Source of the DNA: Hyphomonadaceae bacterium
GTDB lineage: Bacteria; Pseudomonadota; Alphaproteobacteria; Caulobacterales; Aquidulcibacteraceae
Direction of reading: 5' to 3'
Assembly: GCA_016791425.1 (NCBI GenBank)
Contig: JAEUMQ010000016.1
Location: forward strand, 62,001-126,000
DNA length: 64,000 bases
The translations under genes were made by a program, and so were the position numbers. Below the pieces are notes generated by a model, which did not search any database, was not told the DNA's origin, and saw nothing but the letters and a program-made list of their open reading frames with translations. Shown piece by piece: positions 25,075 to 33,352 of this stretch. Numbering within the stretch: the first letter of the stretch is position 1; every line of letters starts with the position of its first letter.

Positions 25075-26570
25075 TGAGCGAGGAGGAAGGCGGCCGGATC
25101 TTCTTCTCCACGCGCGGCCGCCGCCTGGTGATGGACGACGAGATCACGCTGACCAGCGTCGGCGTCGATATCGGCTCGTCCACGTCCCATCTCGTGTTCT
25201 CGCAGATCACGCTCGAGCGACTGGACTCCCGCTATGTCGTGAGCGAGCGCAAAGTGCTCTACGAGTCCGACATCCTGCTGACGCCGTATCTCGACGATGA
25301 GACGATCGACGATGGAACGCTGCGGCGGTTCGTGGACGCGCAATATGAGCGCGCGCAGCTGTCGCCGGCGAGCATCGACACCGGCGCGCTCGTGCTCACC
25401 GGCGTCGCGGTCCGCCGCGCCAATGCGCGCTCCATCGCCGACGTCTTCGCCCGCGAGGCTGGCAAGCTCGTCGCCGTCAGCGCCGGCGACAGCCTCGAGA
25501 CCATCATGTCCGCCTATGGGTCCGGCGCCGTCGCCCGCTCGATCCGCGAACGCCGGACGATCGTGAACGTCGATATCGGCGGGGGCACCTCCAAGATCGC
25601 CGTCTGCGCCGATGGCGAGGTGATCGACCGCACCGCTGTCGATATCGGCGCGCGCATCGTCGCTTTCGACGACGCTCGCCGCATCACGCGCCTTGAGGAA
25701 GCGGGCAAGTATTTCCTGCGCGAGCTCGGGCTGGATCCCAAGGTCGGGGACGTTCTTTCCGAAGCCACCGCCGAAAGCATGGCCCATGAGATGGCCGTGC
25801 GCCTGCTCGGCGCCGTGCGCGGGCAGGCGCCGGCCGGCGACCCGCTGTTGCGCCTCGATCCGCTCGGCAAGCACGAGATCGCAGCCGTCACCATGTCCGG
25901 CGGGGTGTCCGAATACGTCTACGCCGATGCCGCGACCGCCCGTTTCGGCGACCTCGGCCCCCTGCTCGCCCGCGCATTCTCGATCGAGCTTCAGGCGCAC
26001 GGCTTCGAGATTCAGCAGCCGGACCAAGGCATCCGCGCCACCGTGATCGGCGCGGCGCAATACACCGCCCAGGTCAGCGGCGGCACGATCTTCGTTTCGC
26101 CGCTGGACATGCTTCCCCTGCGCAACGCACCCGTCATCGCTCCCTCGCTTCCGCTCGACGAGGAGGAGATAGATCGCGGCGCGGTCGCCGAAGCGATCAA
26201 GGAAGCGCTCCGCTATATGGAGCTCGACCAGACGAAGGAGCCGGTGGCCGTGTTCGTGCGCTGGCGCGGCAGCGCCTCGTTCGCGCGGCTCGACGCATTC
26301 ACCCGCGGCCTCCTCGACGCCCTGTCGCCCGCGCCGGACGATCCGCGCCCGATCATTCTCGTCGGCGACGCCGATGTCGGCGGGCTGATCGGCATCCACA
26401 TCAAGCAGGAGCTCAAGCACCAGGGCCCGATCGCATCCCTGGACGGGCTGGACCTGAAGCCGCTCGACTACATCGATATCGGCGAGATGCTGGAATCCTC
26501 CGGCGCCGCGCCGGTGGTGATCAAGTCCTTGGTGTTCCCCGCCGACTCGCGCCTCGGCAAGCCGACCTGA
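25074..26570 (+). CDS. EutA-like ammonia-lyase reactivating factor (actin-fold ATPase)
   Basis: A 498-residue protein of the EutA family (PF06277). Actin-fold nucleotide motifs are VDIGSSTSHLVF (phosphate 1, about residues 31-42) and VNVDIGGGTSKIAV (phosphate 2, about 165-178), with SGGVSEYVY and the closing IRATVIGAAQYTAQVSGGTIF and LPLRNAPV as in Escherichia coli EutA. EutA uses ATP to exchange damaged cobalamin in ethanolamine ammonia-lyase. Neither eutB nor eutC, nor any recognisable B12 enzyme, is in this window. About 20 extra residues precede the usual start. Coupled to the cupin gene, it may serve a partner elsewhere or have been recruited for another role. Confidence 0.82.
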   Translation: MSEEEGGRIFFSTRGRRLVMDDEITLTSVGVDIGSSTSHLVFSQITLERLDSRYVVSERKVLYESDILLTPYLDDETIDDGTLRRFVDAQYERAQLSPASIDTGALVLTGVAVRRANARSIADVFAREAGKLVAVSAGDSLETIMSAYGSGAVARSIRERRTIVNVDIGGGTSKIAVCADGEVIDRTAVDIGARIVAFDDARRITRLEEAGKYFLRELGLDPKVGDVLSEATAESMAHEMAVRLLGAVRGQAPAGDPLLRLDPLGKHEIAAVTMSGGVSEYVYADAATARFGDLGPLLARAFSIELQAHGFEIQQPDQGIRATVIGAAQYTAQVSGGTIFVSPLDMLPLRNAPVIAPSLPLDEEEIDRGAVAEAIKEALRYMELDQTKEPVAVFVRWRGSASFARLDAFTRGLLDALSPAPDDPRPIILVGDADVGGLIGIHIKQELKHQGPIASLDGLDLKPLDYIDIGEMLESSGAAPVVIKSLVFPADSRLGKPT

Positions 26571-26584
26571 AGCGAGGATCGAAA

Positions 26585-27688
26585 TTAGGGAAGCGCGGCC
26601 ACGACGTGCGCCTGCACGCGCAAGGCGCTCGGCAGCTGGTAGTTCGCGAAATGCAGCGCCGGAAGCTCCGCGCCGAACAGCGCCGCCATCTTCGCGCGCA
26701 GTGTCGGAACCAGCGCATAATCGCGCACGAGCCAGGTCAGGCCCGCGATATCCGCAACCGAGCCGCCCGCGACGCGCATCAGGCTCTCGACATTGGCCAG
26801 CGTCGCATCGATCTCCGCCTCCACCCCGCCCACGACCATCTCGGACGTCTTCGGATCGATGCCGTAGACGCCGGACGAAAACAGCAATCCCCCAGCGGCC
26901 GCGCCCATCGGAATGGGATCGTGGTGCCCAACGCCGGGAACCTCGAAATTTCCGCGCCGGCCGCTGACATCGCCCGCGATCTGGATCTGGATGTGCGCCC
27001 CCGCCGGCAGCGCATAGGGCACGGTCTTGCGCGCCGGCCGGTCTCCCTCCGTCGCGAACATGCGCAGATACGATTCGAGCATCGCGCCGTTCAGCTTCAT
27101 GTCCGACAGGAACACCCACATGTGCGCCACCCCGCGCACATCGCCGCCGGCCGCCTCCATGAGGAACCGCACATTGTCGAAGGCTTGCGCGATCTGCGCC
27201 TCGGGGTCAGCCGAGAGCGACTTGTCCTGAGGATTCTCTCCACCGATCACCGAGGAGAATATCCATGATCCAAGGCGCGCAGCCGGCGGCAGCGGCGAGC
27301 GATGCGCCATCTCGGGGATCTCGATCGCCGTCGCCGCCGCGCCTCTGCGCGCATAGGCCTGCAGCAGCACGCGCGCGCCGCCGTCCAGCGGCGCCTCGTT
27401 GGTCTTGCGCGCCGGCCGCGCCGGGCCTGGAAAGCATCTCAGCCACGCCGGGTCGATGTGCGCGCGTAGCGCGCGCTCCGCGATCCAGACATTGACGAGG
27501 CCGATCGCTTCCGGCTTGACGCCTTCCGCGGCTGCGACTTCGATCAGATTGGCGAACGCCAGATCGAACTCCGCCTGCGCGTCGGCCGGCGCCCGCCCGC
27601 CTGCCTCTATCCCCGCGACGTTCGCCGCCACGACGACTTCGCCGCGACACGCCACGTGCGGACCTTCGATTGCGCCCTCGCTCGACAT
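26585..27688 (-). CDS. Fusion of three RidA/YjgF-like domains
   Basis: A 367-residue protein made of three consecutive segments of about 120 residues, each resembling RidA/YjgF/Rid. Segment 1 (about 1-120) has ARPARKTNEAPLDGGARVLLQ. Segment 2 (about 130-245) has DRPARKTVPYALPAGAHIQIQ. Segment 3 (about 250-367) has LHFANYQLPSALRVQAHVVAAL, without the RPAR arginines. Single-domain RidA hydrolyses reactive enamines/imines and is a homotrimer with active sites between subunits, so this chain may be a built-in pseudo-trimer. It is convergent with the eutA-like gene and divergent from the small cupin. Confidence 0.72.
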   Translation of the reverse strand: MSSEGAIEGPHVACRGEVVVAANVAGIEAGGRAPADAQAEFDLAFANLIEVAAAEGVKPEAIGLVNVWIAERALRAHIDPAWLRCFPGPARPARKTNEAPLDGGARVLLQAYARRGAAATAIEIPEMAHRSPLPPAARLGSWIFSSVIGGENPQDKSLSADPEAQIAQAFDNVRFLMEAAGGDVRGVAHMWVFLSDMKLNGAMLESYLRMFATEGDRPARKTVPYALPAGAHIQIQIAGDVSGRRGNFEVPGVGHHDPIPMGAAAGGLLFSSGVYGIDPKTSEMVVGGVEAEIDATLANVESLMRVAGGSVADIAGLTWLVRDYALVPTLRAKMAALFGAELPALHFANYQLPSALRVQAHVVAALP

Positions 27689-27707
27689 CGTCTCCGCTCC
27701 TCCAAAC

Positions 27708-27736
27708 TTGACATATTGATACCATCTTCATAGCAT
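27708..27736 (+). promoter_or_regulatory. Putative promoter of the small cupin gene with ATGCTATG motif
   Basis: TTGACA (27708-27713) is followed after 17 bases by TAGCAT (27731-27736). The -10 element overlaps CATAGCAT, which on the minus strand is the shared motif ATGCTATG. Transcription would begin near 27743, about 30 bp before the GTG start of the cupin. The divergent RidA-fusion gene begins 20 bp away on the other side. Confidence 0.6.
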
Positions 27737-27772
27737 TTCCGCCTAGCCCTCGGCGAAGCAGGGAGCCCCCCG

Positions 27773-28243
27773 GTGAGCGACATCAATCCGCGCGACATGA
27801 GCGATGCAGATCGCACTGCTTACCACGAGGCCGCCGAGGCCGAGATTTTCATGTTCGGCTACACCAAGCCGGAGGCGACCAAGCGCCCGAAGCAGAACAC
27901 GTGGCTCGTGCGTCGCCCGCACATGTCGTTCGTCATTCAGTGCGTGCGCGACGGCGGCGAGAACAATCTGCACTATCATACCAACTCGGAAACCGCGTGG
28001 TTCGTGCTTCGCGGCCGCGCGCGCTTCTACGGCCCCGACGAAAAGGTCTACGGCGAGATCGGCGCGATGGAGGGCATCCTGATGCCCGGCGGCGCGCGCT
28101 ACAAGTTCAACAAGGTGGGCGACGAGGATCTCGAGATCGCGCAGATGGTGGCCGTTCACCAGGTCGGCGATCGCAAGGAGCGCATCAATGTCGAGGCGCA
28201 CCGCGAATGGATGGCGGACTCCCCGCACCTTCAGAAGTATTGA
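27773..28243 (+). CDS. Small single-cupin protein
   Basis: A 156-residue protein with a GTG start. One cupin domain has intact motif 1, NNLHYHTNSETAWFVLRG, giving metal ligands H67, H69 and E73. Motif 2 is less clear around PGGARYKFNKVGDEDLEI. Proteins of this kind include small dioxygenases, isomerases and ligand-binding proteins, and I cannot assign a reaction. It is the first plus-strand gene after the divergent RidA-fusion and directly precedes the TauD-like gene, whose promoter overlaps this gene's stop codon. Confidence 0.72.
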   Translation: MSDINPRDMSDADRTAYHEAAEAEIFMFGYTKPEATKRPKQNTWLVRRPHMSFVIQCVRDGGENNLHYHTNSETAWFVLRGRARFYGPDEKVYGEIGAMEGILMPGGARYKFNKVGDEDLEIAQMVAVHQVGDRKERINVEAHREWMADSPHLQKY

Positions 28244-28268
28244 CCCGAATAAGCCCTATTAGTATATC
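28240..28268 (+). promoter_or_regulatory. Putative internal promoter of the TauD-UGSC-reductase unit
   Basis: TTGACC (28240-28245) spans the stop codon of the small cupin and is followed after exactly 17 bases by TATATC (28263-28268). The AT-rich tail TAGTATATCATTT resembles the reverse complement of AAATGATATAA found before the dehydrogenase gene at 14187-14196. The TauD-like TTG start lies 35 bp downstream. Confidence 0.6.
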
Positions 28269-28302
28269 ATTTAAGGAAAGCGCTTATCGGGAGGAATAAG
28301 GG

Positions 28303-29202
28303 TTGGAGATCGCGCGGCTGCATCCGCTTTTCGCCGCCGAGCTGATCGGCGCGGACCTTGCTCAACCGCCCGACAGCGCCCTTGTCAGCCTCGTCGAGGA
28401 GGCGATGGCCGAACACGCCGTCCTGGTGATCCGCGGGCAGGCGCATATCGGGGACGATGAGCACATCCGCTTCAGCCGCGCGTTCGGGCCGCTTGAGCTG
28501 CCCTCGCGCGGCGGCGGCGGCGGGCCAGCGAAACGTTTCCGCGAGGAACTCTTCGACGCCTCGAACCTCGATGCCAACGGCGACATCCTCGCGCCCGACG
28601 CCCGCGCCAGGCAGCGCGCCAAGCGCAACGAGATCTTCCACACCGACAGCTCGTTTCATGACATGCCCACGAAGTGGTCGCTGCTGCTCGGCCACGTCGT
28701 CACCTCCGGCGGCGGCGAAACCGAGTTCGCCGATTGCCGCGCGGCGTACGAGGCTCTGCCGCAAACGATGCGGGACCGCATCGCCGGCCTTGTTGCCGAA
28801 CACAACATTCTGATCTCGCGCTCGCGCGCCGGCTATAAGGGCGATGAGCCGCTCAAGGACGCCATCGCGCCCGTGCGCCACGCACTGGTGCGCCGCAGCG
28901 CCTCGGGTCGCCCGACGCTCTATCTCGGCGCGCACGCCGACCACATCGTCGGCATGGACATCGATGAAGGCCGCGCCCTGCTGCAGGAGCTCGTCGAATT
29001 CGCCACGCAGCCGCAATTCGTCTACCGGCATGAATGGTCGAAGGGCGATCTCGTCATCTGGGACAATCGCTGCACCTTGCATCGCGCGGCGCCCTTCGCC
29101 GGCACGCTCACGCTCAAGCGCGATTTGCGGCGGACCACGATCAATGAATACGGCGAGGAGCGCGCGGCGATGGCTGCCGGCCGCGCTGCAGCCTCGGCAT
29201 GA
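28303..29202 (+). CDS. TauD/TfdA-family 2-oxoglutarate/Fe(II)-dependent dioxygenase
   Basis: A 299-residue enzyme read from TTG with a GGGAGGAATAAGGG ribosome-binding site. The iron facial triad is H113-x-D115 (FHTDSSFHD) and the distal H260 (NRCTLHRAAPF), with KRDLRRTT supplying the 2-oxoglutarate arginine. The family hydroxylates a carbon next to a heteroatom and so releases sulfite, phenol, amine or similar groups. A short Gly run (residues 70-74) replaces part of the usual lid. It is followed after 15 bp by the UGSC-family gene, suggesting a chained reaction on one substrate. Confidence 0.85.
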   Translation: MEIARLHPLFAAELIGADLAQPPDSALVSLVEEAMAEHAVLVIRGQAHIGDDEHIRFSRAFGPLELPSRGGGGGPAKRFREELFDASNLDANGDILAPDARARQRAKRNEIFHTDSSFHDMPTKWSLLLGHVVTSGGGETEFADCRAAYEALPQTMRDRIAGLVAEHNILISRSRAGYKGDEPLKDAIAPVRHALVRRSASGRPTLYLGAHADHIVGMDIDEGRALLQELVEFATQPQFVYRHEWSKGDLVIWDNRCTLHRAAPFAGTLTLKRDLRRTTINEYGEERAAMAAGRAAASA

Positions 29203-29217
29203 CATGAGGTTCGAACA

Positions 29218-30897
29218 ATGAACGCGCCCCTAAACGCACCACTGGCGGTCCGGCCGACAAGCGGGCTGCTCAACGTCTACAATCCCGTCGGCTTCCCGCC
29301 GAAAGTTTCGGCCAAGCAGCTCGCGCCGCGGCCGTCGAGCCTGGAAGGCAAGACGGTCTACCTGGTCGATTCACGTTTCGATGATTCAGCCGAGCTCCTG
29401 AAGCAGATCGTCGCCTGGTTCGCCGACAACATGCCCTCGGTGCAAACGAAGCTCGTTTCGCTCGCCGGCAATTACAAGCGCGACGATCCCGAGCTTTGGG
29501 AGGAGATTCGCGCCAAGGGCCACGCCGCGATCCTCGGCGTGGGACATTGCAGCACCTGCGCGCCCGCCGTATCAACGCACGCGATCACGCTGGAGACCAA
29601 GTACGGCGTACCGACCGCGGCCGTGCATACCTACAAGTTCGACCGCGTCGTCCGTTCGGTCACCCGCATGGCCGGCCTGCCCGCGGCCCCGTGTGTGTTC
29701 GTCCCCCAGCCCGTGATGGGCAAGAGCGCGGCCGAGCTGCGCGCCTATATCGACGGCGCCGATCCGATCACCGGCGCGCCGGTGATGCGCGAGATCCTCC
29801 AAGCGCTCACCCTGCAGCCCGCCAACACCAACGACTCCCCCTCCTACGACCGTGCGACCCCACGCTTCGTGGAGCCGGCCGGCGAAGACGACCTGCACGC
29901 GCTTTTTCTGCGCAACAACTGGACCGACAAGCTCCCGATTGTTCTTCCAACCGAGGAGCGCGTGGCGGCGATGCTGGCCGGCACGAAACGCAAGCCCGAC
30001 GAGATCGTCGGACGCCTCCAGCCGACGGCCAATCGCGGCCTTTGGCAGTTCGATGTCGAGAAGGTCGCGGTCAACGCGGTGATGGCCGGCGCGCGCCCGG
30101 AATACTTCCCCGTCATCCTCGCGCTTGCCTCTTCCGGCGTGTCCGCAAGGTCGAGCACGTCGAGCTCGGCGTCCGCTATGGCGCTCGTCAACGGGCCGAT
30201 CCGCAAGGAAATCGGCATGAATTCGGGCATCGGCGCGCTCGGGCCTTACAACCACGCCAACGCCGCCATCGGCCGCGCCTACGGCCTCCTGTCGCAGAAC
30301 CTGCAGGGCGGCTCGATTCCCGGCGAGACCTATATGGGCTCGCTCGGCAACGGCTACACCTACAGCAACCTGACCTTTGCCGAAAACGAAGAGCGCTCGC
30401 CCTGGACGCCTTTCCACGTCCAGAAGGGCTTCAAGAGCGACGCTGACGTCGTGAGCATCTTCCATGGCTGCCGCTCCACCTCGTTCGGCCTCGGCCTGCG
30501 CAAGGAATCCTGGCGCGAGCACGTGCGCGACATGCTGCTCGCCGTCGATACGGTAAGCGCGCCGACCCTGATGCTCGATCCCATCACCGCCCGGCAATTC
30601 ATCGATCGCGGCGGCTTCGACACCAAGGAGAAGGTGATCGAGTTCATCTACGAAACCGCCAAGATGCCGGCTGCGCGCTATTGGGACATGCAACTCGTCC
30701 AGAACTATATCTATCCGGAGGCCACCCGCGGCGCCGAACCGCGCGCGTCGCAGCTGAAGGCGCAGCCGGAAGAGCTCATTCACATGTTCAACAAGAAGGA
30801 CATCAACGTGGTCGTCGTCGGCGGCGAGACGAACGGCTATTGGCAGATCATGGGCGCGAAGCATCGCACCTCCGTCGCGATCGACGACTGGCGCTGA
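29218..30897 (+). CDS. UGSC-family protein with Cys-x-x-Cys (CSTC) in place of the selenocysteine motif
   Basis: A 559-residue protein. Residues about 30-200 resemble the UGSC (seleno)protein domain: GKTVYLVDSRFDDS, then GVGHCSTCAPAVSTHA, where C111 and C114 stand where UGSC proteins have Sec-Gly-Ser-Cys. The codons are TGC and no in-frame TGA occurs. The C-terminal part (about 220-559) is a separate domain with NGPIRKEIGMNSGIGALGP, PGETYMGSLGNGYTYSN and VVVVGGETNGYWQIMGAKH, for which I have no function. The gene is flanked by a TauD-type dioxygenase and, 2 bp downstream, a thioredoxin-reductase-like gene. A redox role for the CxxC pair, with that reductase as partner, is inferred. Confidence 0.68.
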   Translation: MNAPLNAPLAVRPTSGLLNVYNPVGFPPKVSAKQLAPRPSSLEGKTVYLVDSRFDDSAELLKQIVAWFADNMPSVQTKLVSLAGNYKRDDPELWEEIRAKGHAAILGVGHCSTCAPAVSTHAITLETKYGVPTAAVHTYKFDRVVRSVTRMAGLPAAPCVFVPQPVMGKSAAELRAYIDGADPITGAPVMREILQALTLQPANTNDSPSYDRATPRFVEPAGEDDLHALFLRNNWTDKLPIVLPTEERVAAMLAGTKRKPDEIVGRLQPTANRGLWQFDVEKVAVNAVMAGARPEYFPVILALASSGVSARSSTSSSASAMALVNGPIRKEIGMNSGIGALGPYNHANAAIGRAYGLLSQNLQGGSIPGETYMGSLGNGYTYSNLTFAENEERSPWTPFHVQKGFKSDADVVSIFHGCRSTSFGLGLRKESWREHVRDMLLAVDTVSAPTLMLDPITARQFIDRGGFDTKEKVIEFIYETAKMPAARYWDMQLVQNYIYPEATRGAEPRASQLKAQPEELIHMFNKKDINVVVVGGETNGYWQIMGAKHRTSVAIDDWR

Positions 30898-30899
30898 GG

Positions 30900-31808
30900 G
30901 TGGACCAGACCGACATCGTCATCATCGGCGCCGGCGCCGCGGGCCTGACGGCGGGCGCCATCGCCGCGAGCCTGGGTGTTGAAACGCTCGTTATCGAGCG
31001 CCTCGCCCCCGGCGGACAGGTCGCCACCATCGAGCGCATCCGCAATTTTCCCGGCTTTCCCGACGGGATCGCGGGCTACGATCTGGGCCCTCTCCTGCAG
31101 CAGCAGGCCGAGGCGAGCGGCGCGCGCTTCCTGTTCGACGACGTGACGCGGATCGCGCCGGACGGGGATGAGTTCATCCTGCATGGCCAGTCCGAACCGG
31201 TGCACGCTCGGGCCGTGATCGTCGCCGCGGGCTCGCGCCGGCGCATGCTCGGGCTCCCCAACGAGGAAGCGCTGGAAGGTCGCGGCGTGTCGCACTGCGC
31301 GTCCTGCGACGGCCCGCTCTTCAAGGGCCAATCCGTCGTGGTCGCCGGCGGCGGCGATTCCGCGTTCGATGAAGCGGAAGCCTTGGCCGAGCACGCCGGC
31401 CGCGTCACCATCGCCCATCGCGGCGCGTCGCCGACCGCCCGCGCCTCCGCGATCGTGCGCATGCGCACGCTCATGAACGTCGCCATCCGCGCGCAGAGCG
31501 AGATCAGCGCCATCGAAGGCGACGATGGCGTCGAGGCGGTGACGCTGACAACGCCAAGCGGAACCGAGCGGCTGGCGTGCGCGGGCGTCTTCGTGAATGT
31601 CGGACTTGACCCGAACACGGCTTTTCTCGGCGATCTTGTGAAGCTCGACGCTGCTGGCGCGATCGTCACCGACGCGGCGTATCAAAGCTCGCTGCCGCGG
31701 CTCTTCGCGGCGGGCGATATCCGCAGCGGCGCGGCCGCGCTCCTCGCTGCGGCGGTCGGAGAAGGCGCCGCAGCGGCGCTGAGCGCCGTGCGCGCACTCC
31801 GCTCGTAA
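30900..31808 (+). CDS. Thioredoxin-reductase-like flavoprotein
   Basis: A 302-residue protein with a GTG start 2 bp after the UGSC-family stop. Domains follow low-molecular-weight thioredoxin reductase: FAD-binding GAGAAGLTAG at the N terminus, APGGQ, redox-active C133-A-S-C136 followed by DG, NADPH-binding VAGGGDSAFDEA and C-terminal LFAAGDIRSG. The usual CAT/VC is CASC here. No thioredoxin gene is close by, so the preceding CSTC protein is the most likely electron acceptor. The window shows no other thioredoxin-system gene. Confidence 0.83.
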   Translation: MDQTDIVIIGAGAAGLTAGAIAASLGVETLVIERLAPGGQVATIERIRNFPGFPDGIAGYDLGPLLQQQAEASGARFLFDDVTRIAPDGDEFILHGQSEPVHARAVIVAAGSRRRMLGLPNEEALEGRGVSHCASCDGPLFKGQSVVVAGGGDSAFDEAEALAEHAGRVTIAHRGASPTARASAIVRMRTLMNVAIRAQSEISAIEGDDGVEAVTLTTPSGTERLACAGVFVNVGLDPNTAFLGDLVKLDAAGAIVTDAAYQSSLPRLFAAGDIRSGAAALLAAAVGEGAAAALSAVRALRS

Positions 31809-31837
31809 GCGCCACGACCTTGGCCTAGGATGCGCGC

Positions 31838-33268
31838 ATGAGCGATCAGCCCACGATCCGCGAAGTGCGCCAAAGCGAGGATCGCTTCCTCGGCTCGGAC
31901 GTGTTCGAGAGCCAGCGCCGTGCGCTGAGGCCGCGCAACGGGGCAGGCGCCATCCGCGAGGAAGCGCGCGACATCGCGATCTATCATTCCTGCGACGTGG
32001 CCGTGATCGGCGGCGGACCGGCGGGCTGCGCCGCGGCGTGGGCGGCGGCGCAAGCGGGCGCCGATGTCGTGCTCCTCGAGCGCTACAATTGCCTCGGCGG
32101 GCTCTCGACCGGCGGACTGGTCATCTGGATCGATCGGATGACCGATTGGTCGGGCGCCCACGTGATCCGCGGCTTTGCCGAGCACTTCATCGATCGCATG
32201 CCGCCCGAAGGCGTCGCGGGGCCGGCCCGCGAAGACTGGGGCTCGAAGGATCCGGCGAAGGCGGCGCATTGGGGGCAGCGCACCTCGGCGTTTCACGGCA
32301 CGGTGTGCTGGGCGCCGACGTTGGACCCCGAGCGCATGAAGCTCGTCGCCCAGGAAATGCTGCTGGAAGCGGGCGTGCGCCTTGTGTTTCACGCCTGGTC
32401 CGCACGGCCGGTGATGGAGGCTGACCGCGTCGCCGGCGTGATCTTCGAAAGCAAGATGGGCCGCCAGGCCCTGCTCGCGAAGGTGGTCATCGACGCCACC
32501 GGCGACGGCGACGTGTTCGCGCGCGCCGGCGCCGGCTACGATACCGACATCGAGGAAGGCGATGTCCATCACAGCATGAACACCGCGTTCGTGCTCGGCG
32601 GCGTCGATATGGAGACGTGGCTCGCCTTCCGGCGCGAGAAGCCCGCCGAATTCAGCGCGTTCACGGCGCGCGGACGCGAGGCGATGGGATTCTTCCAGAC
32701 GCCTTACGTCTCCTGGCGGAACGACATCGCGCTGTTTCTAGGGCCGCGCCAGTCGGGGCTCTCCGCGCTCGACGTGGACGATCAGACCGAAGTGGAGATC
32801 CGCTCTCACCGCTTCATGCAGACGCATTGCGATTTCTTCCGCCTGCACGCGCCGGGCTTCGCGGCGTGCTACATGCTGCAGAGCGCCTCGCAGCTTGGCG
32901 TGCGCCACACCCGCCGCCTCGGCGGCGCGGCGCGGATCGAGCGCAAGGATTGGCCCGCCGGCGTCATCGCCCCCGATGAAGTCGGAATCAGTCCTTCGGT
33001 GTCGCCGAAATTCCCGGTCGTGTCCGTTCCGTACGGATCGCTCGTGCCGCGCGCGCTCGACGGGCTCCTCGCGGCCGGGCGACACATGTCGTGCGACGCC
33101 AATTCGCACGGCTTCATGCGGGAGATTCCGCAATGCTGGCTCACCGGGCACGCCGCGGGCGCAGCCGCCGCGATCGCAGCCAACCGCTCCGTCGCGCCGC
33201 GCGCGATCGACGTGCGCGAACTGCAGGCTCTGTTGCGCCGGCAGGGCGCCGTCGTGCGCGACGCTTAG
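31838..33268 (+). CDS. FAD-dependent oxidoreductase (FAD-oxidored family)
   Basis: A 476-residue flavoprotein. The Rossmann motif CDVAVIGGGPAGCAAAWAAAQAGA lies at about residue 50, followed by LERYNCLGGLSTGG and VVIDATGDGDVFARAGA, typical of the FAD-dependent oxidoreductase family PF12831. The C-terminal GLLAAGRHMSCDANSHGFMRE closes the FAD site. About 45 extra residues precede the Rossmann fold. It sits 29 bp after the thioredoxin-reductase-like gene and is the last gene of the block. Members oxidise diverse organic acids or amines; the substrate here is unknown. Confidence 0.8.
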   Translation: MSDQPTIREVRQSEDRFLGSDVFESQRRALRPRNGAGAIREEARDIAIYHSCDVAVIGGGPAGCAAAWAAAQAGADVVLLERYNCLGGLSTGGLVIWIDRMTDWSGAHVIRGFAEHFIDRMPPEGVAGPAREDWGSKDPAKAAHWGQRTSAFHGTVCWAPTLDPERMKLVAQEMLLEAGVRLVFHAWSARPVMEADRVAGVIFESKMGRQALLAKVVIDATGDGDVFARAGAGYDTDIEEGDVHHSMNTAFVLGGVDMETWLAFRREKPAEFSAFTARGREAMGFFQTPYVSWRNDIALFLGPRQSGLSALDVDDQTEVEIRSHRFMQTHCDFFRLHAPGFAACYMLQSASQLGVRHTRRLGGAARIERKDWPAGVIAPDEVGISPSVSPKFPVVSVPYGSLVPRALDGLLAAGRHMSCDANSHGFMREIPQCWLTGHAAGAAAAIAANRSVAPRAIDVRELQALLRRQGAVVRDA

Positions 33269-33352
33269 CCTCTGATTTGGGATGGCTGACGAAGCCGCCT
33301 TGCGGCGGTGATGAACCCAGCGAAAAGATGACGGACCGTGCGGGAGGAACAT

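Noticed and set aside
29218..30897. Possible selenocysteine (in-frame TGA) in the UGSC-like gene.
   Set aside because: Both motif positions are TGC and the frame has no internal TGA.
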